Shown here piece after piece: positions 1 to 6,073 of a DNA stretch of 6,234 bases. A program made the position numbers and the translations under genes. The notes beneath the pieces were generated by a model that worked only from the letters and a program-made list of their open reading frames with translations, did no database searches and had not been told where the DNA came from. The stretch is from DATEZO01 sp035255485. Its GTDB lineage: Bacteria > Pseudomonadota > Gammaproteobacteria > Burkholderiales > Burkholderiaceae_D. The first letter of the stretch is position 1, and each line of letters begins with the position of its first letter. The stretch spans positions 1 to 6,234 of the forward strand of contig DATEZO010000183.1 of assembly GCA_035255485.1 (NCBI GenBank), written 5' to 3'.

Positions 1-1
1 G

Positions 2-397
2 ACCACCAAGGGTATTGATGCCGGACTCGTTGGAGACTTGATGATGCAGGCCGTCGAATACCGGTTTGGCGCCAACAGCACGGCGCCGACCGAAATCGAA
101 TGGCTGTCCGATAACGGCAGTTGTTATACCGCTGCCGAAACCCGTTCATTTGCCCGTAGCCTGGGACTCAAGCCGGTGACAACGCCAGTTCATAGCCCGC
201 AGAGTAACGGCATGGCCGAGAGCTTCGTGAAGACCATCAAGCGTGACTATGCCAGCCTGGCACTGCGCCCAGACGCCAGGGCAGTCATACGGCAACTGCA
301 TGACTGGTTTGAACATTACAATACGAGGCATCCGCACAGCGCATTGAAGTATCTGCCGCCACGGACGTTTCGACAGAAACAGGCTTTAAATAACTAA
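2..397 (+). CDS. IS3-family (IS2-group) transposase OrfB, C-terminal part, cut by window edge
   Basis: DDE-type integrase catalytic domain that cuts and joins the ends of the insertion sequence. The frame is open from base 2 to the TAA at 395-397, giving 131 visible residues; the true start and the first catalytic Asp lie upstream of the window. The second and third members of the triad are visible: the Asp in WLSDNGSCY and the Glu in NGMAESFVKTIKRDY, separated by exactly 35 residues, the classic DD(35)E spacing. The segment HYNTRHPHSALKYLPPR is the usual C-terminal signature of this group. No stop or frameshift interrupts the visible part, so this end appears intact. It is followed at once by the terminal repeat, the normal arrangement in IS3 elements. 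The in-frame TTG/ATG codons at 38-46 are internal, because homology continues upstream of them. Confidence 0.9.
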   Translation, partial: TTKGIDAGLVGDLMMQAVEYRFGANSTAPTEIEWLSDNGSCYTAAETRSFARSLGLKPVTTPVHSPQSNGMAESFVKTIKRDYASLALRPDARAVIRQLHDWFEHYNTRHPHSALKYLPPRTFRQKQALNN

Positions 398-404
398 TGC
401 CGGC

Positions 405-430
405 GGTCCGGGAATACAGGGGCGAAACCA
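405..430. repeat. Probable right terminal inverted repeat (IRR) of the IS2-group element
   Basis: Eight bases after the transposase stop there is a 26-base stretch with the layout of IS2-group right ends as I recall them: GTCCGGGAATACAGGGG, then an A-rich segment, then terminal CCA. In IS2 the corresponding end has GTCTGGAGATTCAGGGGG followed by a terminal TA. The left partner is outside the window, so pairing cannot be tested here. Confidence 0.6.
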
Positions 431-706
431 CGATTAGATTTTTCTAGATTTCTACTAGCTGCTTGGCACGAAATACGTGGAGAGAGAGAGTGCCCCCTTT
501 GGAGCAGGCTAGGAATTCATCGATTGTTCGGTCTACTTTTAGCGCTCTTACGGCGACCGCAGCGGTACAAAATTTCCGACGAAAATGAAAGTGCTGGCGA
601 GCGCATGGCAGTAGACTTGCTGCTGCTCTCGATCCTAGTGGGCACTCTGGTCCGAGGGAAGGCGCCCGCATTCTAAGCACAGGATCGGGCGATGACTTTA
701 CTACCG

Positions 707-735
707 GGGACAAAGCGTGGACTGGGACGTATATA
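707..735 (+). promoter_or_regulatory. Candidate sigma-70 promoter for the aldehyde dehydrogenase gene
   Basis: GGGACA (707-712, four of six matches to TTGACA) lies 17 bases before TATATA (730-735, four of six matches to TATAAT). An overlapping TATAAG at 732-737 is a better -10 but leaves a 19-base spacer. Transcription would start near 742, leaving a leader of about 37 bases. This is a weak match by eye only. Confidence 0.3.
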
Positions 736-766
736 AGGCCGCGACGGCGGTTTCTTTAAGATAACT

Positions 767-770
767 GGAG
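767..770 (+). promoter_or_regulatory. Ribosome binding site deciding the aldehyde dehydrogenase start
   Basis: GGAG at 767-770 is 8 bases before ATG 779 and only 5 bases before the in-frame TTG at 776. The spacing and the stronger codon favour ATG 779 as the start. Confidence 0.65.
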
Positions 771-778
771 ACACTTTG

Positions 779-2254
779 ATGACAACAACACTTCCTTTAA
801 AGTACAAATCTTGGAACAAGCAATTGATCGGAGGCGGATGGAAAGAAGGATCGAGCGCACGTTACGCAACTGTGGCGAACAAGTTCACCGATGAGGTGTT
901 GACTGAAATCACGCTCGCATCTAAGTTGGATATTGCCGAAGCATACGAGGCAGCTAGTGCTGCGCAGTTGGAGTGGTCGAAAGTATCTCCAGTTGAGAAG
1001 TCGGCTCTTCTTGAAAAGGCTGCCATGCTTCTCTCGGAGCGCCAGGAAGAAGTTATTGCGGCCCTTATTGAAGAGAGCGGCAGCTCCCGGTTAAAGGCGA
1101 CGATTGAGGTTGGGGCTTCGATTGCAGAATTGCGGGAGTCTGCAAAATATCCCTTCTTGATGAAGGCGGAAATCCATCCCTCGGTCATTCCCGGCAAGGA
1201 GAACCACGTGTACCGAAACCCGGTAGGGGTGATTGGCGCAATTACTCCTTGGAACTGGCCGTTTTATCTTAGTATGCGGGTCGTGGCGCCGGCTATCGCG
1301 TGTGGCAATGGCATTGTCCTAAAGGCCGACACTCAAACGCCCATTTCCGGTGGTCTCATGATCGCAAAACTCTTTGAAGACGCCGGCTTGCCCAAGGGCC
1401 TTCTTAATGTGGTGGTCTATGACATCGATGAGGTGGGGAACTACTTTGTCGCGCACCCCGTCCCGCGGGTGATTTCGTTCACCGGATCAACCGCTGCAGG
1501 TAAGCAGATCGCTGAGCTTTCCGCCAAGAACCTCAAGAAAGTTGCGCTGGAACTGGGCGGGAATAACGCAATGATTGTTTTAGACGACGCCGATATTGAC
1601 AAGGCGGTTGCCTCCGCGGTGTTTGGTAAGTACCTGCACCAAGGGCAGATCTGCATTGCGACTAATCGTTTTCTTGTCGACCGTAAGATTTATGCCGAGT
1701 TTGTGGAGAAATTCAAGGAAGCGACTCTTCGAGTTAAGGCTGGAGACCCGGCAGAGCCGGATACCATCATTGGTCCGATGATTAACAAGAAGGCCATCGA
1801 AAGAGTGATCGGCTTAGTCGATAGAAGCATTGACGAAGGTGCGAGGCTGGTTCTCAAGGGCAAGGTTGTCGGCAACGTTGTCGAGCCTTATGTGCTTTCA
1901 GACGTGACGAACGAAATGAGCATTGCGAAAAGTGAAATCTTCGGCCCCGTGGCGGCTATTATCCCTTTCGAGAGCGAAGACGACGCAGTTCGAATCGCTA
2001 ACGAATGCGAGTTTGGACTAAGCGGAGCCGTCCATTCTGGCTCGCTTGAGCGCGGGTTGAGAGTTGCGAAAGAAATCGTAACTGGGATGATCCATGTGAA
2101 TGACCAGACGGTGAATGTTGAGCCACATATGCCGTTCGGCGGTGAGAAGTTTTCTGGTCTCGGGCGTTACTGTGGTTCCTGGGCTCTCGAAGAGTTCACG
2201 ACAGTGAAGTGGATTTCGGTACAAAGGGAACACAGACAATACCCGTTCTCTTGA
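779..2254 (+). CDS. NAD(P)-dependent aldehyde dehydrogenase, vanillin/benzaldehyde dehydrogenase-like
   Basis: Oxidises an aldehyde to the carboxylic acid with NAD(P)+, in the cytoplasm. The 491 residues are the normal length for the ALDH superfamily, with no signal peptide. Visible motifs: ITPWNWP with the oxyanion Asn159; cofactor-binding Lys182; FTGSTAAGK (234-242) in the Rossmann part; general base Glu258 in LELGGNN; catalytic Cys292 in HQGQICIATNR; EIFGP (386-390); and the C-terminal MPFGGEKFSGLGR. The pattern SFTGST / LELGGNN / HQGQIC, the PFGGEKFSGLGR stretch and a C-terminus of the form EEFTTVKWISVQ...RQYPF match the Bacillus YfmT/vanillin-benzaldehyde dehydrogenase type as I remember it, so an aromatic aldehyde is the likeliest substrate, though this is inferred. 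An oddity is Ala183 after Lys182, where most relatives have Pro. Start chosen at ATG 779 from GGAG 8 bases upstream. It stands alone between IS remnants; the broken racemase downstream hints at a lost catabolic cluster. Confidence 0.93.
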   Translation: MTTTLPLKYKSWNKQLIGGGWKEGSSARYATVANKFTDEVLTEITLASKLDIAEAYEAASAAQLEWSKVSPVEKSALLEKAAMLLSERQEEVIAALIEESGSSRLKATIEVGASIAELRESAKYPFLMKAEIHPSVIPGKENHVYRNPVGVIGAITPWNWPFYLSMRVVAPAIACGNGIVLKADTQTPISGGLMIAKLFEDAGLPKGLLNVVVYDIDEVGNYFVAHPVPRVISFTGSTAAGKQIAELSAKNLKKVALELGGNNAMIVLDDADIDKAVASAVFGKYLHQGQICIATNRFLVDRKIYAEFVEKFKEATLRVKAGDPAEPDTIIGPMINKKAIERVIGLVDRSIDEGARLVLKGKVVGNVVEPYVLSDVTNEMSIAKSEIFGPVAAIIPFESEDDAVRIANECEFGLSGAVHSGSLERGLRVAKEIVTGMIHVNDQTVNVEPHMPFGGEKFSGLGRYCGSWALEEFTTVKWISVQREHRQYPFS

Positions 2255-2346
2255 TGAGTCGTTGAATAAAGGTACTGTGATCTGATTTCTTAGGTTTTCA
2301 CCGCCCTACGTTGCTGGTAACCAACACTCGCCACGGGGGCGGATCA

Positions 2347-2382
2347 AGACTGCTGATCATCGACGAGATACGTTATCTCCCA
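2347..2382 (+). pseudogene. istB: Tiny remnant of an IS21-family IstB ATPase (Walker B region)
   Basis: These 36 bases encode RLLIIDEIRYLP, which differs from the conserved IstB Walker B segment (LLIIDEIGYLP) essentially only by Arg in place of Gly. IstB is the AAA+ helper ATPase of IS21 transposition. I recognise nothing of IstB upstream: the same frame to about 2290 shows no family resemblance, and downstream the frame runs into sequence that belongs, in another frame, to a CoA-transferase III/racemase gene. So this is a scar, not a gene. The match is short but falls on the most conserved motif of the family, and a separate IS21 istA fragment lies at 5739-6032. It could still be a chance match. 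Confidence 0.45.
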
Positions 2383-2846
2383 TGTATGCGGCTTACCCCT
2401 GCGCGGACGGACGCTGCATTACGGTCGGTGCGCTGGAACCGAAGTTCTACCGTCTTTTGTTGGAAAAGCTAGGGCTCGAAAATGATGCTCGTTTCTCGAG
2501 CCAAAACAGACAGATGCAATGATCTGAACAGAAGCACCAAATTGCAAGCTTATTTGCGGCCAAACCACACGAAGAGTGGTGCGCGTTGCCCGAAGGTGGC
2601 GACGCAAGTTTTGCGCCGGTACATTCGCCTTCGGAAGCGATGTGCCATCCGCACATGGCTACCCGTGGAGTCTACTACCAGGAAGACGGACTCATGCAAG
2701 CCATGCAGTCGCTGCGCTTTTCAAAATCGCCGGCGGCTGCAACCCGTCCAATTCCGAAAATCGTCGCACATACACAAGAGGTCCCGGCAGAAATCGGAGC
2801 GGCTCCCAAGGCGGAGTACTGCGCCAATGCCCTCCGGTTCGGCTGA
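2382..2846 (+). pseudogene. Broken CoA-transferase III family gene (alpha-methylacyl-CoA racemase-like), C-terminal part
   Basis: Family III (CaiB/BaiF, AMACR) enzymes move CoA between acids or racemise 2-methylacyl-CoA. The frame from 2382 reads MYAAYPCADGRCITVGALEPKFYRLLLEKLG, the hallmark of the racemase-like branch (typically FYxxYxCADG..xxVGALEPxFY). It continues with FAAKPHEEWCALPEGGDASFAPVHSPSEA and HPHMATRGV, ending in a proline-rich tail and TGA at 2844-2846. Two kinds of damage are visible. First, the N-terminal two thirds, including the usual catalytic Asp region, are missing, replaced by non-homologous DNA with an IstB scar. Second, TGA at 2520-2522 interrupts codon 47 where relatives usually have Trp, so one base change (TGG to TGA) explains it. 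The frame is open back to 2286, but without recognisable homology. The product is almost certainly non-functional. It lies just 14 bases before the c-di-GMP gene. Confidence 0.82.
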
Positions 2847-2860
2847 CAGTAACAAGCGAG

Positions 2861-4972
2861 ATGCTGAAGACGGTCTCCACGAAAACGGTGGGCGAGCAAG
2901 AGCTGAAGGGGCATGACATCGAAATGGCCACGCAACACAAGAACTACGCGGGTGATATCGTCAACCGTCTATCGACTGGCATAATTATTATTAGTAAGAG
3001 CGGCGAGATCCGAAGCCTAAACCCGGCCGCCGCTCGGATTTTCGCGTTATCAGATTATGCCTGTCCCACCGACGCGCCACTCGAAATATTAATCCCGTCG
3101 CCGGCGCTGAAGAATCTTGTCAGGGACGCGATTGCAACCGGTGCAGAGAAGCGTGATGTTGTCATTGAAGTTTCGCTTGTCGGGAGGGGGAAACGCGATC
3201 TCAGTGTCAGTATCGCGCCCACAAAACTGGAGGAATCGGCCGCGCTAGCGCTTTTCATTGACGACATTACGGCTCCCCTCCGAGTCGACGCATCGCTCAA
3301 GGCAAGCGAGGAGCGCTTCCGGATGACGTTTGATCTGGCTGCAGTTGGCTTGGCGCATATCGACATGGAAGGGCGCATATGTAAAGTTAATGGAAAGCTA
3401 TGCAATATTCTAGGCTACAGCTCGCAAGAATTGCTCCGAATGAACATCAGGCAGTTCGTGCATCGCGATGATCTGAAGGACATTTTCAAGCACGCAGTTA
3501 GCATGGTGCATGACGGGCTTTCAGCAGTTAGCGATGAGCGGTGCTACCGTCACAAGAGGGGCCACTATATCTGGGTTAGCGTAAATGTTTCCACGCTCAG
3601 GGAAGATCCAGAAGGACTTCGTTTCATTTTTGCCGTTGAAGATATTTCGCAACGCAAACAGGCAGAGGAAAAACTCGCGTTCATTGCCAGCCACGATGCG
3701 CTTACCAGCCTGCCGAACCGCATTCTAGCCGAAGACCGTTTATCAAATGCGCTTATCTACGCACGACGCGCGAGACGTTGCCTTGCGGTCATGTTCGTGG
3801 ATCTCGATCGCTTCAAGCACATCAATGATAGCCTGGGCCATGGGGCGGGCGATACGGTGATCGTTGAGGTAGCGAGGCGGCTGAGCGCGGCCGTGCGCAC
3901 CGGCGACACGGTGTCGCGCTTGGGAGGCGATGAGTTTGTTGTAATTCTGGCGGACGTCGCGCAGGAGGCAGATATCGAGTCGATTACGCGTGCCATACTT
4001 CACTCCATGTACCAGCCGATGCGGATCACCGGGCAGGAAATATTCGTATCGGCAAGCATCGGTGTCGCTGTATATCCGAAAGACGGGCAAGACAGCGCTA
4101 GCCTGCTCCGCAATGCCGATACCGCAATGTACCGGGCAAAGGACTTCGGAAGAAACAACGTGCAGTTCTATACGGAGGAAATGTGTACGCGGATACAGGA
4201 CCGCCTGCGAATCAAGTGCGCACTTCGCTTTGCACTGGAACGCAACGAATTCCTATTGCATTACCAGCCACAAGTCGATATTGCATCAGGGAAGATCATT
4301 GGTGTGGAGGCACTCATTCGCTGGCAGCGCGAGGGCCATCAAATAATTCCGCCGGCGAACCTCATCCATATCGCCGAAGAGAATGGATTGATCGTACCAA
4401 TTGGAGAGTGGGCCGTGCGCACAGCGTGTTCACAGCAGGCGACATGGCGCGCTGCTGGGATGCCACCTATCCGTGTCAGCGTCAACCTGTCGGCGCGCCA
4501 GTTCCGGCATGCTGATCTCGTCGACAAGATCATAGGAGTACTGGCTGAAACGCACTGCGAGCCATCCGATCTATCGCTGGAAATCACTGAAAGCGTGCTG
4601 ATGGACGACCCTGAGATAGCGGCGACGGTATTGCGCCGGCTAAGCCACATGGGCGTCCACTTGGCGATCGACGACTTCGGGACTGGTTATTCAAGTCTTA
4701 GTTATCTCAAACGCTTTCCGATTGATACGCTGAAGATTGACCGCTCGTTCGTTCAGGACGTTACGACGGATGCGGATGACGCATCGATCGTCCGATCAAT
4801 CATTGCGCTCTCGCATGCGATGCGAATGAATGTCATTGCCGAGGGCGTTGAAACACGCAACCAGCTCAGGTTTTTGCGAGAACAGGGATGCGACCAGATG
4901 CAAGGATATCTGTTCAGCAGGCCCTTAGCGGCGGACGAATTGATGCACTTTCTCCAAAAGGACAATTGCTAG
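2861..4972 (+). CDS. Cytoplasmic PAS-PAS-GGDEF-EAL protein, bifunctional-type c-di-GMP synthase/phosphodiesterase
   Basis: The 703 residues have no transmembrane segment or signal peptide. Domains in order: PAS near 28-137; a second PAS with C-terminal PAC motif near 146-270 (ends VEDISQRKQAEEKL); GGDEF near 271-440; EAL near 450-700. The cyclase has an intact GGDEF at 355-359, metal-ligand Asp314 in FVDLDRF, and the inhibitory I-site RTGD (346-349) exactly five residues before it. The phosphodiesterase has EALIRW (483-488), Asn542, Glu577, DDFGTGYSS (604-612), Lys625-Ile-Asp627, EGVE (661-664) and QGYLFSRPL (681-689). Both activities are therefore possible on motif grounds; which dominates is unknown. 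The frame stays open to 2576, but that stretch overlaps the racemase remnant in another frame and shows no homology. ATG 2861 is the first start after it, with a poor Shine-Dalgarno (AAGCGAG). ATG 2924, after AAGGGG (2906-2911), is the alternative and loses no domain. PAS ligands cannot be predicted. Confidence 0.93.
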   Translation: MLKTVSTKTVGEQELKGHDIEMATQHKNYAGDIVNRLSTGIIIISKSGEIRSLNPAAARIFALSDYACPTDAPLEILIPSPALKNLVRDAIATGAEKRDVVIEVSLVGRGKRDLSVSIAPTKLEESAALALFIDDITAPLRVDASLKASEERFRMTFDLAAVGLAHIDMEGRICKVNGKLCNILGYSSQELLRMNIRQFVHRDDLKDIFKHAVSMVHDGLSAVSDERCYRHKRGHYIWVSVNVSTLREDPEGLRFIFAVEDISQRKQAEEKLAFIASHDALTSLPNRILAEDRLSNALIYARRARRCLAVMFVDLDRFKHINDSLGHGAGDTVIVEVARRLSAAVRTGDTVSRLGGDEFVVILADVAQEADIESITRAILHSMYQPMRITGQEIFVSASIGVAVYPKDGQDSASLLRNADTAMYRAKDFGRNNVQFYTEEMCTRIQDRLRIKCALRFALERNEFLLHYQPQVDIASGKIIGVEALIRWQREGHQIIPPANLIHIAEENGLIVPIGEWAVRTACSQQATWRAAGMPPIRVSVNLSARQFRHADLVDKIIGVLAETHCEPSDLSLEITESVLMDDPEIAATVLRRLSHMGVHLAIDDFGTGYSSLSYLKRFPIDTLKIDRSFVQDVTTDADDASIVRSIIALSHAMRMNVIAEGVETRNQLRFLREQGCDQMQGYLFSRPLAADELMHFLQKDNC

Positions 4973-5134
4973 TTCAAGGCCGATGAGTGACCTGATTGTT
5001 CGCTGACTGCTTAGGTTTAGGAAGATACCTTGCTTGCTGCGTGTTGTTCCTGTGTGTACGAGAGATTTTGCGCTTATCACAGTAGACCGATAAACCGATT
5101 AGTGATGACGCCGTAGATCAAATGAAGAATAGCG

Positions 5135-5150
5135 AGGTGATTCTTCACCT
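5135..5150. other. Small perfect hairpin with a competing overlapping stem
   Basis: AGGTGA (5135-5140) and TCACCT (5145-5150) form a 6-bp stem with a TTCT loop, followed by TTTCTA. An overlapping pair, GAAGAAT (5124-5130) and ATTCTTC (5140-5146), would form a 7-bp stem with a 9-base loop and cannot coexist with the first. The T run is too short for a convincing intrinsic terminator, and the hairpin lies about 160 bases past the c-di-GMP gene stop. The rest of 4973-5174 holds nothing I recognise. Confidence 0.3.
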
Positions 5151-5174
5151 TTCTAGACCAACGAATCAGCAGCT

Positions 5175-5200
5175 GGGGGTATCTGTAATTTCGTGTTCAA
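5175..5200. repeat. Possible left terminal inverted repeat of the IS256-family remnant
   Basis: A G-run followed by TATCTGTAATTTCGTGTTC begins 53 bases before the transposase ATG. The position and the TCTGTAATTTCGTGT-type wording fit left ends of Gram-negative IS256-family elements as I recall them. The matching right end is absent, since the element is truncated, so the pairing cannot be checked in this window. Confidence 0.4.
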
Positions 5201-5227
5201 GGTATATCATGCTCGCAAGGAGATTGT

Positions 5228-5515
5228 ATGCCAAGAAAACCCAATGCCAAGCCGATAGACCTGCCTGCCATTCCTGCTGAAGTGCTGTAGAAGTTTGGCA
5301 GCGGCTTCGTGACGGCGGAAGCCATTAACGCTGCCACGCTGAGCGTCAAGAAGACGTTGATCGAACGGGCGATCAACAGCGAGATGCATTGCCATCTTGG
5401 CTACGCACCGGGAGTGGCCAAACCGGCCACGGTGACCAACCAGCGTGATGGCAAAGGCGCCAAGACGGTGCTGACCGAAGATGGACCGATCTGAATTGAA
5501 GTGCCGCGTGACCGC
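5228..5515 (+). pseudogene. IS256-family (mutator-type) transposase, N-terminal remnant with two stops
   Basis: Intact IS256 transposases are DDE enzymes of roughly 400 residues; only about 96 codons remain. The start is well marked: AAGGAG (5217-5222) five bases before ATG 5228. The reading begins MPRKPNAKPIDLPAIPAEVL and continues with TAEAINAATLSVKKTLIERA, HLGYAPG, TNQRDGKGAKTVLTEDGP and IEVPRDR, the standard N-terminal order of this family. Two in-frame stops interrupt it: TAG at 5288-5290, where relatives commonly carry Glu or a similar residue, and TGA at 5492-5494, where Arg is usual. Both are explained by single base changes (GAG to TAG, CGA to TGA). Homology stops after VPRDR near 5515, and all three catalytic acidic residues are missing. 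The remnant cannot transpose by itself. Confidence 0.88.
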
Positions 5516-5738
5516 GTAGGCCGCGATCGACACGCACGGATGCCTGCAGGCCTGAACGGCCTTCTGCTTGAGTTCAGCACTATGCCGCTGGTGCCGCCTC
5601 GGCTGAGCTTTGGGGGGCAGTTCAATTTAAGGTGGGCATGATGCTCGCCGATCTCGGCGCGATGATTCAAGATGGGATTGCCAAGCGCTTACTCTTCCCT
5701 CGAGCGGCAACTAGGACCTTCACTTCTTCCATGTTTCT
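5516..5738. other. Gene-free junction between IS256 and IS21 remnants, with clustered palindromes
   Basis: No gene is recognised on either strand. Immediately after the IS256 break there is a perfect 10-base palindrome GCCTGCAGGC (5542-5551). It overlaps AGGCC...GGCCT (5548-5562) and is followed by CTGAAC (5552-5557) pairing with GTTCAG (5572-5577). The reverse strand from about 5738 to 5690 contains FDALAVLLDRDYRIK-like coding (read from 5800 downward, a frame different from istA) that faintly resembles the N-terminal part of IstB, but I cannot support a call. The remainder is unexplained. Confidence 0.4.
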
Positions 5739-6032
5739 TCAAGTACCGTGAGCGGAGCTGCTTGATTCGATAATCCCTGTCCAACAGGACAGCCAGAGCA
5801 TCGAAGCGCTCAAGACCGTAGGTGGCGAGTTGTGTCGGGAGTTGGGAAACCCGGCGAAATCACACTGCATCTGCTGGCCGGGTACGGTCTCGAACCGCAC
5901 TACGGACTCGTCCTTGCGAGTGGGTTCGCGGAAGCAAAGGCGCATGAAGTCCTGGAGTTACCGAATCTGGCCGGTGTAGCCCTGTGCACGCAGCTCGCGC
6001 GGCATAGCTGGTGCCAGATCCCCATCCGGGAC
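5739..6032 (-). pseudogene. istA: Decayed fragment of an IS21-family IstA transposase
   Basis: IstA is the DDE transposase of IS21 elements. Read on the minus strand, the fragment shows the conserved block RELRAQGYTGQIR, then TAA (5958-5960), then LQDFMRL, and RKDESVVRFETVPGQQMQCDFAGF, the signature that leads into the first catalytic Asp region (usually RFETxPGxQxQVDxxxF). The Cys before Asp stands where Val is usual. After AGF the frame continues with only weak resemblance to the expected LSAFVATLG-type strand and ends at TGA 5739-5741; another in-frame TAG lies upstream at 6036-6038. The N-terminal helix-turn-helix part, the rest of the catalytic core and the C-terminus are missing, so this is a dead remnant of about 97 codons out of roughly 400-500. 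It is oriented opposite to the IS256 remnant and abuts the AraC-type gene. Confidence 0.75.
5777..5792. repeat. Short perfect hairpin inside or next to the istA remnant
   Basis: CTGTCC (5777-5782) and GGACAG (5787-5792) flank an AACA loop, giving a 6-bp stem. No T run follows on either strand, so it is not a convincing terminator. It lies within the poorly conserved distal part of the istA fragment. Confidence 0.3.
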
Positions 6033-6073
6033 TCCCTAAAACTGGTTGACTCAGATAAAGCCCGATAGGTCGG

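Larger units (their letters stand above)
1..430 (+). mobile_element. Right-hand part of an IS3-family (IS2-group) insertion sequence
   Basis: The window begins inside this element. It holds the C-terminal part of the OrfB transposase and, after its stop, a probable right terminal inverted repeat ending in CA at 430. The left end, the small orfA and the frameshift site would lie outside the window, so completeness cannot be judged. The five bases after the repeat, cgatt (431-435), would be one copy of the target duplication if the boundary is right; the partner copy is outside the window. Family assignment rests on the transposase motifs and on the repeat resembling IS2-group ends as I recall them. 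Confidence 0.8.
431..775. other. Gene-free spacer between the IS element and the aldehyde dehydrogenase gene
   Basis: About 345 bases in which I recognise no gene. The reverse strand is open from 713 to 444 (89 codons), but the translation resembles no family I know and has low-complexity Ser/Ala/Arg content; I do not call it. On the plus strand short open stretches are broken by several stops, so this may be decayed coding DNA. Visible elements are an AT-rich patch with repeated TAGATTT-like words (434-456), a GA dinucleotide run (about 480-490), and the promoter candidate and Shine-Dalgarno site annotated separately. Any native regulator of the dehydrogenase would have to lie left of the IS element or has been lost. 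Confidence 0.5.

Noticed and set aside
463..480. TTGGCACG resembling a sigma-54 -24 element
   Set aside because: The required GC of the -12 element at the fixed spacing is absent (GT stands there), and it lies about 300 bases from the gene.
444..713. Open reading frame of 89 codons on the minus strand in the spacer before the dehydrogenase
   Set aside because: The translation matches no family I recognise, has biased Ser/Ala/Arg content and lacks a clear ribosome binding site; it is probably chance or decayed DNA.
2576..2860. N-terminal extension of the c-di-GMP protein from GTG 2576
   Set aside because: It overlaps the racemase remnant in a different frame and shows no domain; the extension is a shadow.
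2482..2916. Plus-strand open frame of 144 codons overlapping the racemase remnant and the next gene start
   Set aside because: Its protein is Arg/Ser-rich without family resemblance; the racemase frame explains the same DNA.
2287..5020. Shared words (GATGAGT, CTTAGGTTT) after the dehydrogenase stop and after the c-di-GMP gene stop, suggesting a flanking direct repeat
   Set aside because: Only 7- and 9-base identities with different spacing and no extension; chance is sufficient.
5401..5670. Minus-strand open frame of 89 codons across the IS256 break
   Set aside because: It is antisense to recognised IS256 coding for its distal part and matches nothing I recognise in the rest.
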